Source: Alistipes sp. UBA928 (lineage in GTDB: Bacteria; Bacteroidota; Bacteroidia; Bacteroidales; Rikenellaceae). Taken from it: 5,571 nt of DNA. The stretch is from the NCBI GenBank assembly GCA_002293665.1, contig DBDQ01000064.1, positions 1 to 5,571 on the forward strand, in the 5' to 3' direction. The translations under genes were made by a program, and so were the position numbers. Position 1 is the stretch's first letter. Each line of letters begins with the position of its first letter. Below, piece by piece: positions 1 to 5,571 of the stretch. The notes beneath the pieces are model-generated. The model did no database searches, was not told the DNA's origin, and saw only the letters and a list, made by a program, of their open reading frames with translations.

Positions 1-1
1 C

Positions 2-361
2 ACCGTGCCCGAGGGAACGCCCGTGTTCGCCACCGCCGACGGCACCGTGAGCGAGGTGGAACGCAGCAATACCGGGTCGGGCCTCAGACTGGTGATAGAT
101 CACGGTAACGGATATCAATCCACATACAGCCACCTCTACGCGGGCAGCGTGCGCGTGCAGAGGGGCGAAACCGTGCGCCGGGGCGACATCATCGCCCGCA
201 CCGGCAACACCGGCCTCTCGCTCGCACCCCACCTTCACTACGAAGTCTACCACAACGGCATGCGTGTAGACCCCATCCACTACTTCTTCATGGAGCTCAG
301 CCCCGGCGACTACCAACGCATAGTCCGCATTGCCGGCTCCGGTATGCAGTCCTTCGACTGA
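2..361 (+). CDS. M23 family (LytM-type) metallopeptidase, C-terminal part
   Basis: This is the 3' end of a gene that begins left of the window; the frame is open to the left edge, so the GTG at 5 is an internal valine codon and not a start. The visible 119 or so residues hold most of the M23 beta-sheet domain: an early PEGTPVFA segment followed by ADGTV, then YSHL, then the HLHYE motif at 230-244, whose H-x-H supplies a zinc ligand and a catalytic histidine in this family. The usual first zinc-binding H-x(3)-D should lie just upstream and is not visible. About 20 residues follow the domain, with no further domain. M23 enzymes cut peptide cross-links in peptidoglycan, in the periplasm or at the envelope; the signal peptide or membrane anchor would be in the missing part. 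The family call is firm, the exact substrate is not known, and some members are non-catalytic. Confidence 0.92.
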   Translation, partial: TVPEGTPVFATADGTVSEVERSNTGSGLRLVIDHGNGYQSTYSHLYAGSVRVQRGETVRRGDIIARTGNTGLSLAPHLHYEVYHNGMRVDPIHYFFMELSPGDYQRIVRIAGSGMQSFD

Positions 362-380
362 TTCGTGAGTTTTTTTCTAT

Positions 381-404
381 GCACCCCGTAAAAACAGGGG
401 GTGT
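381..404. promoter_or_regulatory. GC-rich dyad upstream of glnN
   Basis: CACCCC at 382-387 and GGGGTG at 398-403 are perfect inverted arms around a 10-base, A-rich centre; a G-T pair at 381/404 extends them. The dyad stands out in an otherwise AT-rich gap. It lies 16 bases upstream of the candidate -7 box at 420-427, so its right arm occupies the place where a -33 element would be expected, and no TTTG is seen there. It could be an operator for glnN or a hairpin at the end of the peptidase transcript. No run of T follows it on the + strand, so it is not a standard intrinsic terminator. The function is unproven. Confidence 0.35.
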
Positions 405-419
405 TATCGAAAAAATATC

Positions 420-427
420 TATTTTTG
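420..427 (+). promoter_or_regulatory. Bacteroidetes-type -7 promoter box for glnN
   Basis: TATTTTTG matches the Bacteroidetes -7 consensus TAnnTTTG at every fixed position. It ends 20 bases before the glnN ATG at 448, so transcription would start at about 431-435 and leave a leader of roughly 13-17 bases. There is no recognisable TTTG at -33. The box sits in the only non-coding gap before glnN, which supports the call; the missing -33 element lowers it. Confidence 0.5.
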
Positions 428-447
428 CGGCGTGAACCCCTAAAAAT

Positions 448-2637
448 ATGGGTATGAATTCCGCAAGATTTGAGGCGCTGGGCGAAATGGGTCGGCGCGA
501 GGCATTGAAGATCGAGTTTTCGAAAGAGAAGATCTCGTCATATTTCGGCTGCGACGTGTTCGGTCGCGACCAGATGCGGCAATACCTGCCCAAGGCCGCC
601 TTCGAGAGCGTGATCCTCGCCATCGAGGAGAACCGCCGTATCGACCGCCGAGTGGCCGACCAGGTGGCCGCCGGCATGAAAGCGTGGGCAATGGACAGGG
701 GAGCAACGCATTACACCCACTGGTTCCAGCCGCTGAACGACTCCACGGCCGAAAAGCACGACACCTTCTTCGAGCCCGTGTGGGGTGGGGGAGCGGTCGA
801 AAGTTTCAGCGGCGAGATGCTCGTGCAGCAGGAGCCCGACGCATCGAGTTTCCCCACCGGCGGTCTGCGAAACACTTTCGAGGCACGCGGTTACAGCGCG
901 TGGGATCCCTCGTCGCCCACTTTTATCATCGACGACACGCTCTGCATCCCCAGCGTCTTCATATCCTACACCGGCGCGGCGCTCGACTTCAAAACGCCGC
1001 TCCTGCGCTCGATCGCCGCGCTCGACAGGGCCGCCGTCGAGGTGTGCACGCTGTTCGACAAAGAGGTGAGGAAAGTTGTGCCGACGCTCGGCTGGGAGCA
1101 GGAGTATTTCCTTGTCGACGAGGCGCTCTACAAGGCTCGGCCCGACCTCGCGCAGACGGGCCGCACGCTCATGGGCCACACCGCCGCCAAAGACCAGCAG
1201 CTCGAAGACCACTACTGGGGCGAGATTCCCGACCGCGTCGTCGCCTTCATGAAAGACATTGAGGAGCGCTGTTTCCGCCTCGGCATCCCGCTCAAAACGC
1301 GCCACAACGAGACCGCCCCCAACCAGTACGAATGCGCCCCGATGTTCGAGGAGGCCAACATAGCCGTCGACCACAACACGTTGCTGATGACCGTCATGCG
1401 CCGCGTGGCGGTGCGCCACCGGCTGCAGGTGCTGTTCCACGAAAAGCCGTTCCAGGGGGTCAATGGCTCGGGGAAACACATAAATTGGTCGCTCGCCACC
1501 GACCGGGGGCAAAATCTGCTCGCGCCGGGCAAAACGCCCAAGAGCAACATGCAGTTCCTCACCTTCTTCGTGTGCGCCCTCAAGGCCGCGTCGGAGCACG
1601 GCAACATGATAATGGCGTCGGTCGCCACCGAAGGCAACTCCCACCGGCTGGGCGGCAACGAGGCCCCTCCGGCTATCTTCTCGGTCTTCACGGGCCGCAC
1701 TCTCAACGAAGTGCTCGCCGAGATCGAGGAGCGCATCAGCGAAAAGGCGCTCTCGCCCGACGAAAAAACGGGCATCAAGCTCGACATAGGCAAGATTCCC
1801 GAGATCATGCTCGACAACACCGACAGGAACCGCACATCGCCTTTCGCCTTCACGGGTAACCGTTTCGAGTTGCGCGCGCTGGGTTCGTCGGCCAACTGCG
1901 CCATGCCGCTCATAGTGCTCAACACCGCCATGGCCGAGCAGTTGGGACTGTTCGCCGCCGAGGTCGAACGACTGACAGGCACGGGAATCAAGAAGGACGA
2001 GGCTATATTGCAGGTCATCAGGGGTTTCATCATCGACTCGCGGCGAATCCGTTTCGAGGGCAACGGCTACTCTGCAGAGTGGCACGCCGAGGCCGCCGGG
2101 CGCGGACTGCGGGCTATGACCAGCGTGACGTCGGCGATCAAAGAGTATGTCGACCCACGTAACATTACGCTGTTCAAAGAGTTGGGTGTATTCTCCGAGG
2201 CCGAGTTAGAGTCGCGCTACGAGATCAAATGCGAGACCTACCTCAAAAAGGTACAGATCGAGGCGCGCGTGCTGGGTGACCTGGCAACCAACCACATCAT
2301 CCCCACGGCCATCAGATACCAGAATGTGCTGATAGATAACGTGCAGGGCATCAAGGAGTTATTTAAAGCCGACGGAGCCGAAATGGCCGCCGCCGAGGTC
2401 GCCGCCATCCGCCAGATCACCGACCACGTGAAAGCGATCCGCGAGCAGACCCACGCAATGGTCGAGGCGCGCAAAAAATGGAACGTGGTTGATGATATTC
2501 CCACCCGCGCCGAAGGATACGAACGCGAGGTGGCGCCATTCATCCCGCTGATCCGTAATCACATAGATCACCTCGAAATGATAGTCGACGACCGTCTTTG
2601 GACCCTGCCCAAATACCGGGAGTTGTTCACGATCTAA
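448..2637 (+). CDS. glnN: Glutamine synthetase type III (GSIII)
   Basis: Makes glutamine from glutamate, ammonia and ATP in the cytoplasm, the main entry of ammonium into metabolism. At 729 aa it has the usual length of the GSIII family, which is much longer than GSI or GSII and is common in Bacteroidetes. Recognisable blocks in order are THYTHWFQPLND (88-99), QQEPDASSFPTGG (127-139), GWEQEYFLVD (215-224, metal-binding glutamates), KTRHNETAPNQYE (283-295), VNGSGKHINWS (338-348), NSHRLGGNEAPPAI (397-410) and DRNRTSPFAFTGNRFE (459-474). The C-terminal part, from about 560, is helical and ends in the family-typical HIDHLEM...LPKYREL. No catalytic block is missing. The start could be ATG 448 or ATG 454; the second gives MNSARFEAL, which aligns better with the short N-terminus I recall for Bacteroides GlnN, and the two differ by only two residues. 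The gene is probably monocistronic, with its own short-leader promoter. Its TAA overlaps the convergent lysA stop. Confidence 0.97.
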   Translation: MGMNSARFEALGEMGRREALKIEFSKEKISSYFGCDVFGRDQMRQYLPKAAFESVILAIEENRRIDRRVADQVAAGMKAWAMDRGATHYTHWFQPLNDSTAEKHDTFFEPVWGGGAVESFSGEMLVQQEPDASSFPTGGLRNTFEARGYSAWDPSSPTFIIDDTLCIPSVFISYTGAALDFKTPLLRSIAALDRAAVEVCTLFDKEVRKVVPTLGWEQEYFLVDEALYKARPDLAQTGRTLMGHTAAKDQQLEDHYWGEIPDRVVAFMKDIEERCFRLGIPLKTRHNETAPNQYECAPMFEEANIAVDHNTLLMTVMRRVAVRHRLQVLFHEKPFQGVNGSGKHINWSLATDRGQNLLAPGKTPKSNMQFLTFFVCALKAASEHGNMIMASVATEGNSHRLGGNEAPPAIFSVFTGRTLNEVLAEIEERISEKALSPDEKTGIKLDIGKIPEIMLDNTDRNRTSPFAFTGNRFELRALGSSANCAMPLIVLNTAMAEQLGLFAAEVERLTGTGIKKDEAILQVIRGFIIDSRRIRFEGNGYSAEWHAEAAGRGLRAMTSVTSAIKEYVDPRNITLFKELGVFSEAELESRYEIKCETYLKKVQIEARVLGDLATNHIIPTAIRYQNVLIDNVQGIKELFKADGAEMAAAEVAAIRQITDHVKAIREQTHAMVEARKKWNVVDDIPTRAEGYEREVAPFIPLIRNHIDHLEMIVDDRLWTLPKYRELFTI

Positions 2638-3809
2638 AGTTGGTCGGAGTAGACCGAGCGCGGTAGCGCGTGCATGTTGTAGCGCGAAGACATCGACGCA
2701 CCGTAAGCGCCCGCCGTTTTGATCGTTACAAGGTCGCCGCGCCGCAACTCGGGCAACTCGCGGCCGCTGGCGAACACATCCGACGATTCACACGCCGTGC
2801 CCGCAACGATATAGGGCCTGCGGGGCGAACCGGGCCGTGCGTCGAGATTCTCGATCTCGTGGTATGCCTCATATAGCGCCGGTCGGATCAACTCCGACAT
2901 GCTGGCGTCGATGATAACCACCTCGTTACCGGCAGAATTGATCTTGTTGAACAGCACGCGCGAGATGAGTTCGCCGCACTGCGCAACCGCCGCCCTGCCG
3001 AGTTCGAAATGCACCTCCACATCACCCCCGGCCACGGCGCTCACATCGAGATTGTTGCGGAAAGCGTCGAAATAGGCGCGGAAATCGGGCACAGGCTCGG
3101 CGTCGGGCGCGTCGTAGTTGACCCCCAGACCGCCACCCATGTTGATGTAACCGAGCGGAAAGCCCTTGGCGGCGAACCATTCTACGAGCGAGTTCACCCG
3201 GCGACAGAAAAATTCGAACACGCGCATGTCGGTGATTTGTGAACCTATGTGGAAGTGAAGTCCCTGAAAATCGAGGTTTTTATAAGTGGGAAGCTCCTCC
3301 GCCACCTGCTCGATCTCGCGGTAGGATATACCGAATTTGCTGTCGGCCTGCCCGGTGGATATGTGGCGGTGAGTTTGGGGGTCGACATCGGGGTTGATTC
3401 GCAGCGCCACGCGGGCCCGCATCCCGAGCCGTCCGGCTATCTCGTCGATCACCTGCAACTCCTGGCGCGATTCGCAGTTGAATGCGCGAATCCCTTCCCT
3501 CACACCGAGCTCGATCTCCTCGTCGCTCTTGCCAACGCCGGCGTAGACGATGCCGTCGGCCGGGAAACCGAGCCGGCGAATCAGCCGCAACTCGTTGCCG
3601 CTTACGCAGTCGATGCCGAATCCGCGCTCCAGCACGGCCTGCAAAATCCGCTCATCGTTGTTGGCCTTTATAGCGTAATGTATCTTGTAACCGTCGCGGT
3701 CGGCCTCGGCGCGAATGGCGTCGAGCGTGCGACCCAACAGGTTCATATCGTAGAGGTAGAAGGGCGTGGGGAGTGCCCGGAACTTTTCGGTGATGGTTCT
3801 GCTCAGCAT
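2634..3809 (-). CDS. lysA: Diaminopimelate decarboxylase
   Basis: PLP enzyme of the alanine-racemase-like (fold III) group that decarboxylates meso-diaminopimelate to L-lysine, the last step of lysine synthesis; cytoplasmic. From the ATG at 3809 it is 391 aa, the usual size. The PLP-binding lysine is K48 in YAIKAN; HIGSQ is at 187-191, GGGLG at 225-229, ELGR at 269-272 (EPGR in many other LysA proteins), CESSD at 340-344 with the active-site cysteine, and GAYG at 367-370. The frame is open up to an ATG at 3860, but the extra 17 residues (MKNKQNAIFLHVNVKK...) are unlike LysA and would start upstream of the candidate -7 box, so MLSRTITEKF is chosen. It converges on glnN with a 4-base overlap of stop codons and diverges from the ACT-domain gene. 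The closest alternatives, ornithine/arginine decarboxylases of the same fold, are less likely because CESSD and the overall order of blocks fit LysA. Confidence 0.96.
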   Translation of the reverse strand: MLSRTITEKFRALPTPFYLYDMNLLGRTLDAIRAEADRDGYKIHYAIKANNDERILQAVLERGFGIDCVSGNELRLIRRLGFPADGIVYAGVGKSDEEIELGVREGIRAFNCESRQELQVIDEIAGRLGMRARVALRINPDVDPQTHRHISTGQADSKFGISYREIEQVAEELPTYKNLDFQGLHFHIGSQITDMRVFEFFCRRVNSLVEWFAAKGFPLGYINMGGGLGVNYDAPDAEPVPDFRAYFDAFRNNLDVSAVAGGDVEVHFELGRAAVAQCGELISRVLFNKINSAGNEVVIIDASMSELIRPALYEAYHEIENLDARPGSPRRPYIVAGTACESSDVFASGRELPELRRGDLVTIKTAGAYGASMSSRYNMHALPRSVYSDQL

Positions 3810-3830
3810 GATTTTTTTGACATTAACGTG

Positions 3831-3838
3831 CAAAAATA
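3831..3838 (-). promoter_or_regulatory. Bacteroidetes-type -7 promoter box for lysA
   Basis: Read on the minus strand the bases are TATTTTTG, an exact match to TAnnTTTG and identical to the box before glnN. It ends 21 bases before the chosen lysA ATG (3809), giving a predicted leader of about 14-18 bases. No TTTG is found at the right distance for a -33 element. The location in a divergent AT-rich gap and the repeated geometry with glnN support it. Confidence 0.5.
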
Positions 3839-3848
3839 TTGCGTTTTG

Positions 3849-3880
3849 TTTGTTTTTCACGCATTTTATGTGTTTTTTTG
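3849..3880 (+). promoter_or_regulatory. Candidate -33/-7 promoter for the ACT-domain gene
   Basis: TTTG at 3849-3852, a 20-base spacer and TTTTTTTG at 3873-3880 resemble the Bacteroidetes TTTG / TAnnTTTG pair with near-normal spacing. The -7 box lacks the consensus A in position 2, and the region is T-rich, so a chance match is possible. The ATG at 3910 lies 29 bases after the box. The core overlaps the upstream part of the lysA promoter on the other strand. Confidence 0.35.
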
Positions 3881-3909
3881 CAACAAAACCAACAGTTGTT
3901 AAAAATTAT

Positions 3910-4584
3910 ATGTTAACCATCCCCAACGTCGTCGAGGAGGTGATCAAAAAGAAACCGTTCCTCGAAGGGGCCCTCATCGAAGGGCTCATAAACCTGTCGG
4001 CCCTGGCGCGGCAGCTCAAGGGCGAGATCGAACAGAGACTCGGGAAACCGGTCAACGAGAGTGCCATCATCATGGCGCTCAATCGGTTGGTGCCGCGGCT
4101 GGAGCTCACCTCCACCATGAAGTTCCGCCGCATCATAGCCGGCGTGGGCGATATCATAGTGCGGAGCAACCTCACCGACTTCACCTACAACAACACCCCC
4201 ACGCTCTACGGACGGCAGGAGGAGTTGCTGCGCGAGGTCTACTCGGCCCCCACGGCGCAGGATGTGCTGTGTACCTTCTCTCAGGGCATCTATGAGACGA
4301 CGCTCGTGGTGTCGAGCTCGCTCGGGCCGATAGTCGAGAGGGTCTTTCGCGACGAGATACTCGTGCTGAAACGCGATCGGCTGTCGTCGATCACCGTCAA
4401 ACTGCCACCCGAAAACACCGCCTGTCCCGGAGTCTACTACTACATTTTCAAGGAGTTGGCGTGGGACAACATCAACATCGCCGAGGTGATCTCCACCTCG
4501 AACGAGTTTACCGTCGTCGTCAGCGATGCCGACATTCATCGCGCCTTCACCATTTTGATGGAGGCGAAACGGGGAGTACAGTAA
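3910..4584 (+). CDS. ACT-domain protein with winged-helix-like N-terminus, likely amino-acid-responsive regulator
   Basis: A 224-aa protein. Residues 6-60 look like a helical, winged-helix-type DNA-binding segment (EGLINLSALARQLKGEIEQ, then NESAIIMALNRL). Residues 159-219 form an ACT domain of the aspartokinase type: SSITVKLP, PGVYYYIFKELAWDNINIAEV, then ISTSNEFTVVVSD, where the STxxE segment is typical of ligand-binding ACT repeats. Residues 80-155 may be a degenerate second ACT-like unit; this is less sure. There is no kinase domain, so although such proteins can be named aspartate kinase by their ACT region, it is not an enzyme of that kind. The architecture resembles predicted archaeal/bacterial regulators of amino-acid metabolism. 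The frame extends upstream to an ATG at 3766, but that would add 48 hydrophobic residues encoded across the lysA start and promoter, so ATG 3910 is chosen. It is divergent from lysA, which suggests lysine or diaminopimelate as ligand; this is inference. A 20-base gap separates it from the next gene. Confidence 0.85.
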   Translation: MLTIPNVVEEVIKKKPFLEGALIEGLINLSALARQLKGEIEQRLGKPVNESAIIMALNRLVPRLELTSTMKFRRIIAGVGDIIVRSNLTDFTYNNTPTLYGRQEELLREVYSAPTAQDVLCTFSQGIYETTLVVSSSLGPIVERVFRDEILVLKRDRLSSITVKLPPENTACPGVYYYIFKELAWDNINIAEVISTSNEFTVVVSDADIHRAFTILMEAKRGVQ

Positions 4585-4590
4585 GAGTTA

Positions 4591-4611
4591 ATTGAAAATT
4601 GAAAATGGAAA
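4591..4611 (+). repeat. Three heptanucleotide tandem units running into a start codon
   Basis: ATTGAAA (4591-4597), ATTGAAA (4598-4604) and the one-mismatch copy ATGGAAA (4605-4611) lie head to tail between the ACT gene stop and the next gene. The single difference in the third unit creates the ATG start codon at 4605. A TTG at 4599, in the second unit, is in frame and could be an alternative start two codons earlier. The tract is AT-rich in a GC-rich setting and could keep the ribosome entry site unstructured. Confidence 0.75.
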
Positions 4612-5300
4612 ATATTAAGGGGAAATTAGTGCGGATTTGGACGCTCGTCGAGAGCGAGGACGCTTTGGAGCGCGATTTGGCATTGGCGTTGCTTCGCGAG
4701 GTTTATTATGAGGTTAAGTTCGGGGCCACACCCGATCATAAGCCCGATCCCGAGTGCGAACCAGAACCTGAACCAGAACCGGAGAGCGAGCCCACATCCG
4801 AGGCTGAACCTGAGCCCGAATCTGAGGCCGAGCCGAAACTCACGCCGCCGCTCATCCCGCGGCCGGTAGCTCCCGAAGTCATAAGATCGCTTTACGGATC
4901 GGATTCCGAGCCTGAGCCCGAACCCCAGCCGCGACCCGAATCCGAACCCGAACCAAAAACCTCAGCCATTGTCGGCGACACGATCCTGCCGAAAAAGACC
5001 CTCGGCGAAACCCTCCGCAGCGGCGCCCCCGAGCGCGACATGGCGACCCGAATAGCGGCGGCGCAGGCGGCGCACAGACCGGGGCTGAAACGTTCGATCG
5101 GGCTCAACGACCGCTTCCTGATGATCCGCGACATGTTCGACGGCGACGCCGACGGTTTCGACCGGGCCATCACCCGGCTCGACGCATTCACCGATCTCGA
5201 CGAGGCGGTGATCTGGATACACGACAATTTCGACTGGAGCGCCGACAACAAGGGCGCGGCGTTGCTCGTCGGCCTGCTGGAACGAAAACTGGGACATTAA
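4605..5300 (+). CDS. Hypothetical Glu/Pro-rich protein with conserved-looking C-terminal domain
   Basis: I do not recognise a named family. The 231-aa protein has four parts: a short helical N-terminus (1-38, ending LALALLREVYYEVKF), a Glu-Pro-rich tract (about 47-78), a spacer (79-99), a second Glu-Pro tract (100-118), then a linker and a globular C-terminal region (about 160-230) beginning LKRSIGLNDRFLMIRDMF and ending LLVGLLERKLG. Similar C-terminal segments (IGxNDRF, then a repeated-helix stretch with LDEA) occur, from memory, in uncharacterised Bacteroidetes proteins with disordered middles. No signal peptide or membrane helix is seen, so it is probably cytoplasmic. Glu-Pro tracts usually form stiff, acidic extended linkers. 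The start is ATG 4605; TTG 4599 is an alternative. Its stop overlaps the rsmI start by one base (TAATG), which implies translational coupling and co-transcription with rsmI. The function is unknown. Confidence 0.85.
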   Translation: MENIKGKLVRIWTLVESEDALERDLALALLREVYYEVKFGATPDHKPDPECEPEPEPEPESEPTSEAEPEPESEAEPKLTPPLIPRPVAPEVIRSLYGSDSEPEPEPQPRPESEPEPKTSAIVGDTILPKKTLGETLRSGAPERDMATRIAAAQAAHRPGLKRSIGLNDRFLMIRDMFDGDADGFDRAITRLDAFTDLDEAVIWIHDNFDWSADNKGAALLVGLLERKLGH

Positions 5301-5571
5301 TGGGGCGCCTCTACATAGTTCCTACGCCCGTCGGCAATCTCGAAGACATCACGCTGAGGGCAATCCGTGTGTTGAAGGAGGCCGATGTGATCCTTGCCGA
5401 GGACACCCGCACGAGCGCGGTGCTTTTGCGCCATTACGGGATAGATACGCCGATGCGTTCGCACCACAAGTTCAACGAGCACGCCACGGCGGCACGCATC
5501 GCCGCGGAGGTTCTGGAGGGAAAGACCATAGCGCTGGTCTCCGACGCCGGCACTCCGGGCATCTCCGATCC
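5300..5571 (+). CDS. rsmI: 16S rRNA (cytidine1402-2'-O)-methyltransferase, N-terminal part
   Basis: The gene starts at ATG 5300 and runs off the right edge after 90 complete codons. The visible N-terminus has the RsmI hallmarks: PTPVGNLEDIT at 8-18, AEDTR at 33-37, HHKFNEH at 55-61 and SDAGTPGISDP at 81-91. This is the tetrapyrrole-methylase-like fold that uses S-adenosylmethionine; RsmI adds the 2'-O-methyl group to C1402 in the decoding centre of 16S rRNA, working with RsmH, which methylates N4 of the same base. No ribosome-binding site is needed to explain the start, because the codon overlaps the upstream stop in TAATG. The family usually runs to about 220-290 residues, so roughly the first third to two fifths is present. 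Confidence 0.97.
   Translation, partial: MGRLYIVPTPVGNLEDITLRAIRVLKEADVILAEDTRTSAVLLRHYGIDTPMRSHHKFNEHATAARIAAEVLEGKTIALVSDAGTPGISD

Larger units (their letters stand above)
3829..3882. repeat. Mirrored TTTTTGCA elements in the lysA/ACT intergenic region
   Basis: TGCAAAAA at 3829-3836 and TTTTTGCA at 3875-3882 are perfect 8-base inverted copies, separated by 38 bases. Each overlaps the candidate -7 box of the gene it points towards: the left copy reads towards lysA, the right copy towards the ACT gene. They may simply be the two promoter boxes, each followed by CA, or they may be paired regulator sites. The rest of the 100-base gap is AT-rich; CAAC-A-GTTG at 3890-3898 is a further small palindrome just before the ACT start. 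Confidence 0.4.

Noticed and set aside
366..377. A run of T after the peptidase stop as an intrinsic terminator.
   Set aside because: No GC-rich hairpin precedes it; the only dyad (381-404) lies after the T run and is not followed by one on the + strand.
684..1262. A 192-codon plus-strand frame overlapping glnN in another frame.
   Set aside because: Arg/Ala/His-rich product with no motif, overlapping conserved GSIII blocks; a frame shadow.
538..2085. A 515-codon open frame on the minus strand inside glnN.
   Set aside because: It lies wholly antisense to a clearly conserved enzyme, its product is a low-complexity Arg/Glu/Gly/Val/His mixture with no motif, and long antisense frames are expected from GC-rich third codon positions.
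3810..3860. A 17-residue N-terminal extension of LysA starting at ATG 3860.
   Set aside because: It lies upstream of the candidate -7 box, is AT-rich unlike the gene body, and LysA proteins begin close to the MLSRTITEKF position.
3249..3902. A 217-codon plus-strand frame antisense to lysA, running into the intergenic region.
   Set aside because: It mirrors lysA codons and shows no domain; LysA motifs on the other strand explain the open frame.
3766..3909. A 48-residue N-terminal extension of the ACT protein with a hydrophobic stretch that could pass for a membrane helix or signal peptide.
   Set aside because: The extension is translated from the lysA 5' end and the AT-rich promoter gap; T-rich DNA gives Phe/Leu/Cys by chance, and a cytoplasmic regulator begins naturally at ATG 3910.

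Overview
The window looks like a chromosomal stretch from a GC-rich member of the Bacteroidales, most like Alistipes or a related Rikenellaceae. The evidence is a type III glutamine synthetase of the Bacteroides kind, a Bacteroidetes-type diaminopimelate decarboxylase, starts with no clear Shine-Dalgarno sequence, AT-rich gaps between GC-rich genes, and TAnnTTTG boxes matching the Bacteroidetes -7 promoter element. The genus is inferred from gene type and composition; no search was run.

Layout from left to right: (1) the C-terminal part of an M23 (LytM-type) peptidase gene, ending at 361; (2) an 86-base gap with a GC-rich dyad (381-404) and a TATTTTTG promoter box (420-427); (3) glnN, a complete GSIII glutamine synthetase, 448-2637, + strand; (4) lysA, diaminopimelate decarboxylase, 3809-2634, - strand, whose stop codon overlaps the glnN stop by 4 bases; (5) a 100-base AT-rich divergent promoter region, 3810-3909; (6) a 224-aa protein with a winged-helix-like N-terminus and a C-terminal ACT domain, 3910-4584, + strand; (7) a heptanucleotide tandem repeat running into the start of a 231-aa Glu/Pro-rich protein of unknown function, 4605-5300; (8) the 5' part of rsmI, from 5300 off the right edge.

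Working together: glnN (ammonium assimilation) and lysA (last step of lysine synthesis) are housekeeping nitrogen and amino-acid genes arranged tail to tail. The ACT protein is transcribed away from lysA from the same small intergenic region, so it is a reasonable candidate for an amino-acid-sensing regulator of lysA or itself; this is inference. The ACT gene, the Glu/Pro protein and rsmI follow each other with a 20-base gap and a 1-base stop/start overlap, and are probably one operon.

Most of the window is ordinary core genome. No mobile element, CRISPR array, tRNA or rRNA is seen. The points most worth a second look are the lysA/ACT divergent pair with its mirrored TTTTTGCA elements, the matching very short leaders of glnN and lysA, and the unrecognised Glu/Pro-rich protein next to rsmI.
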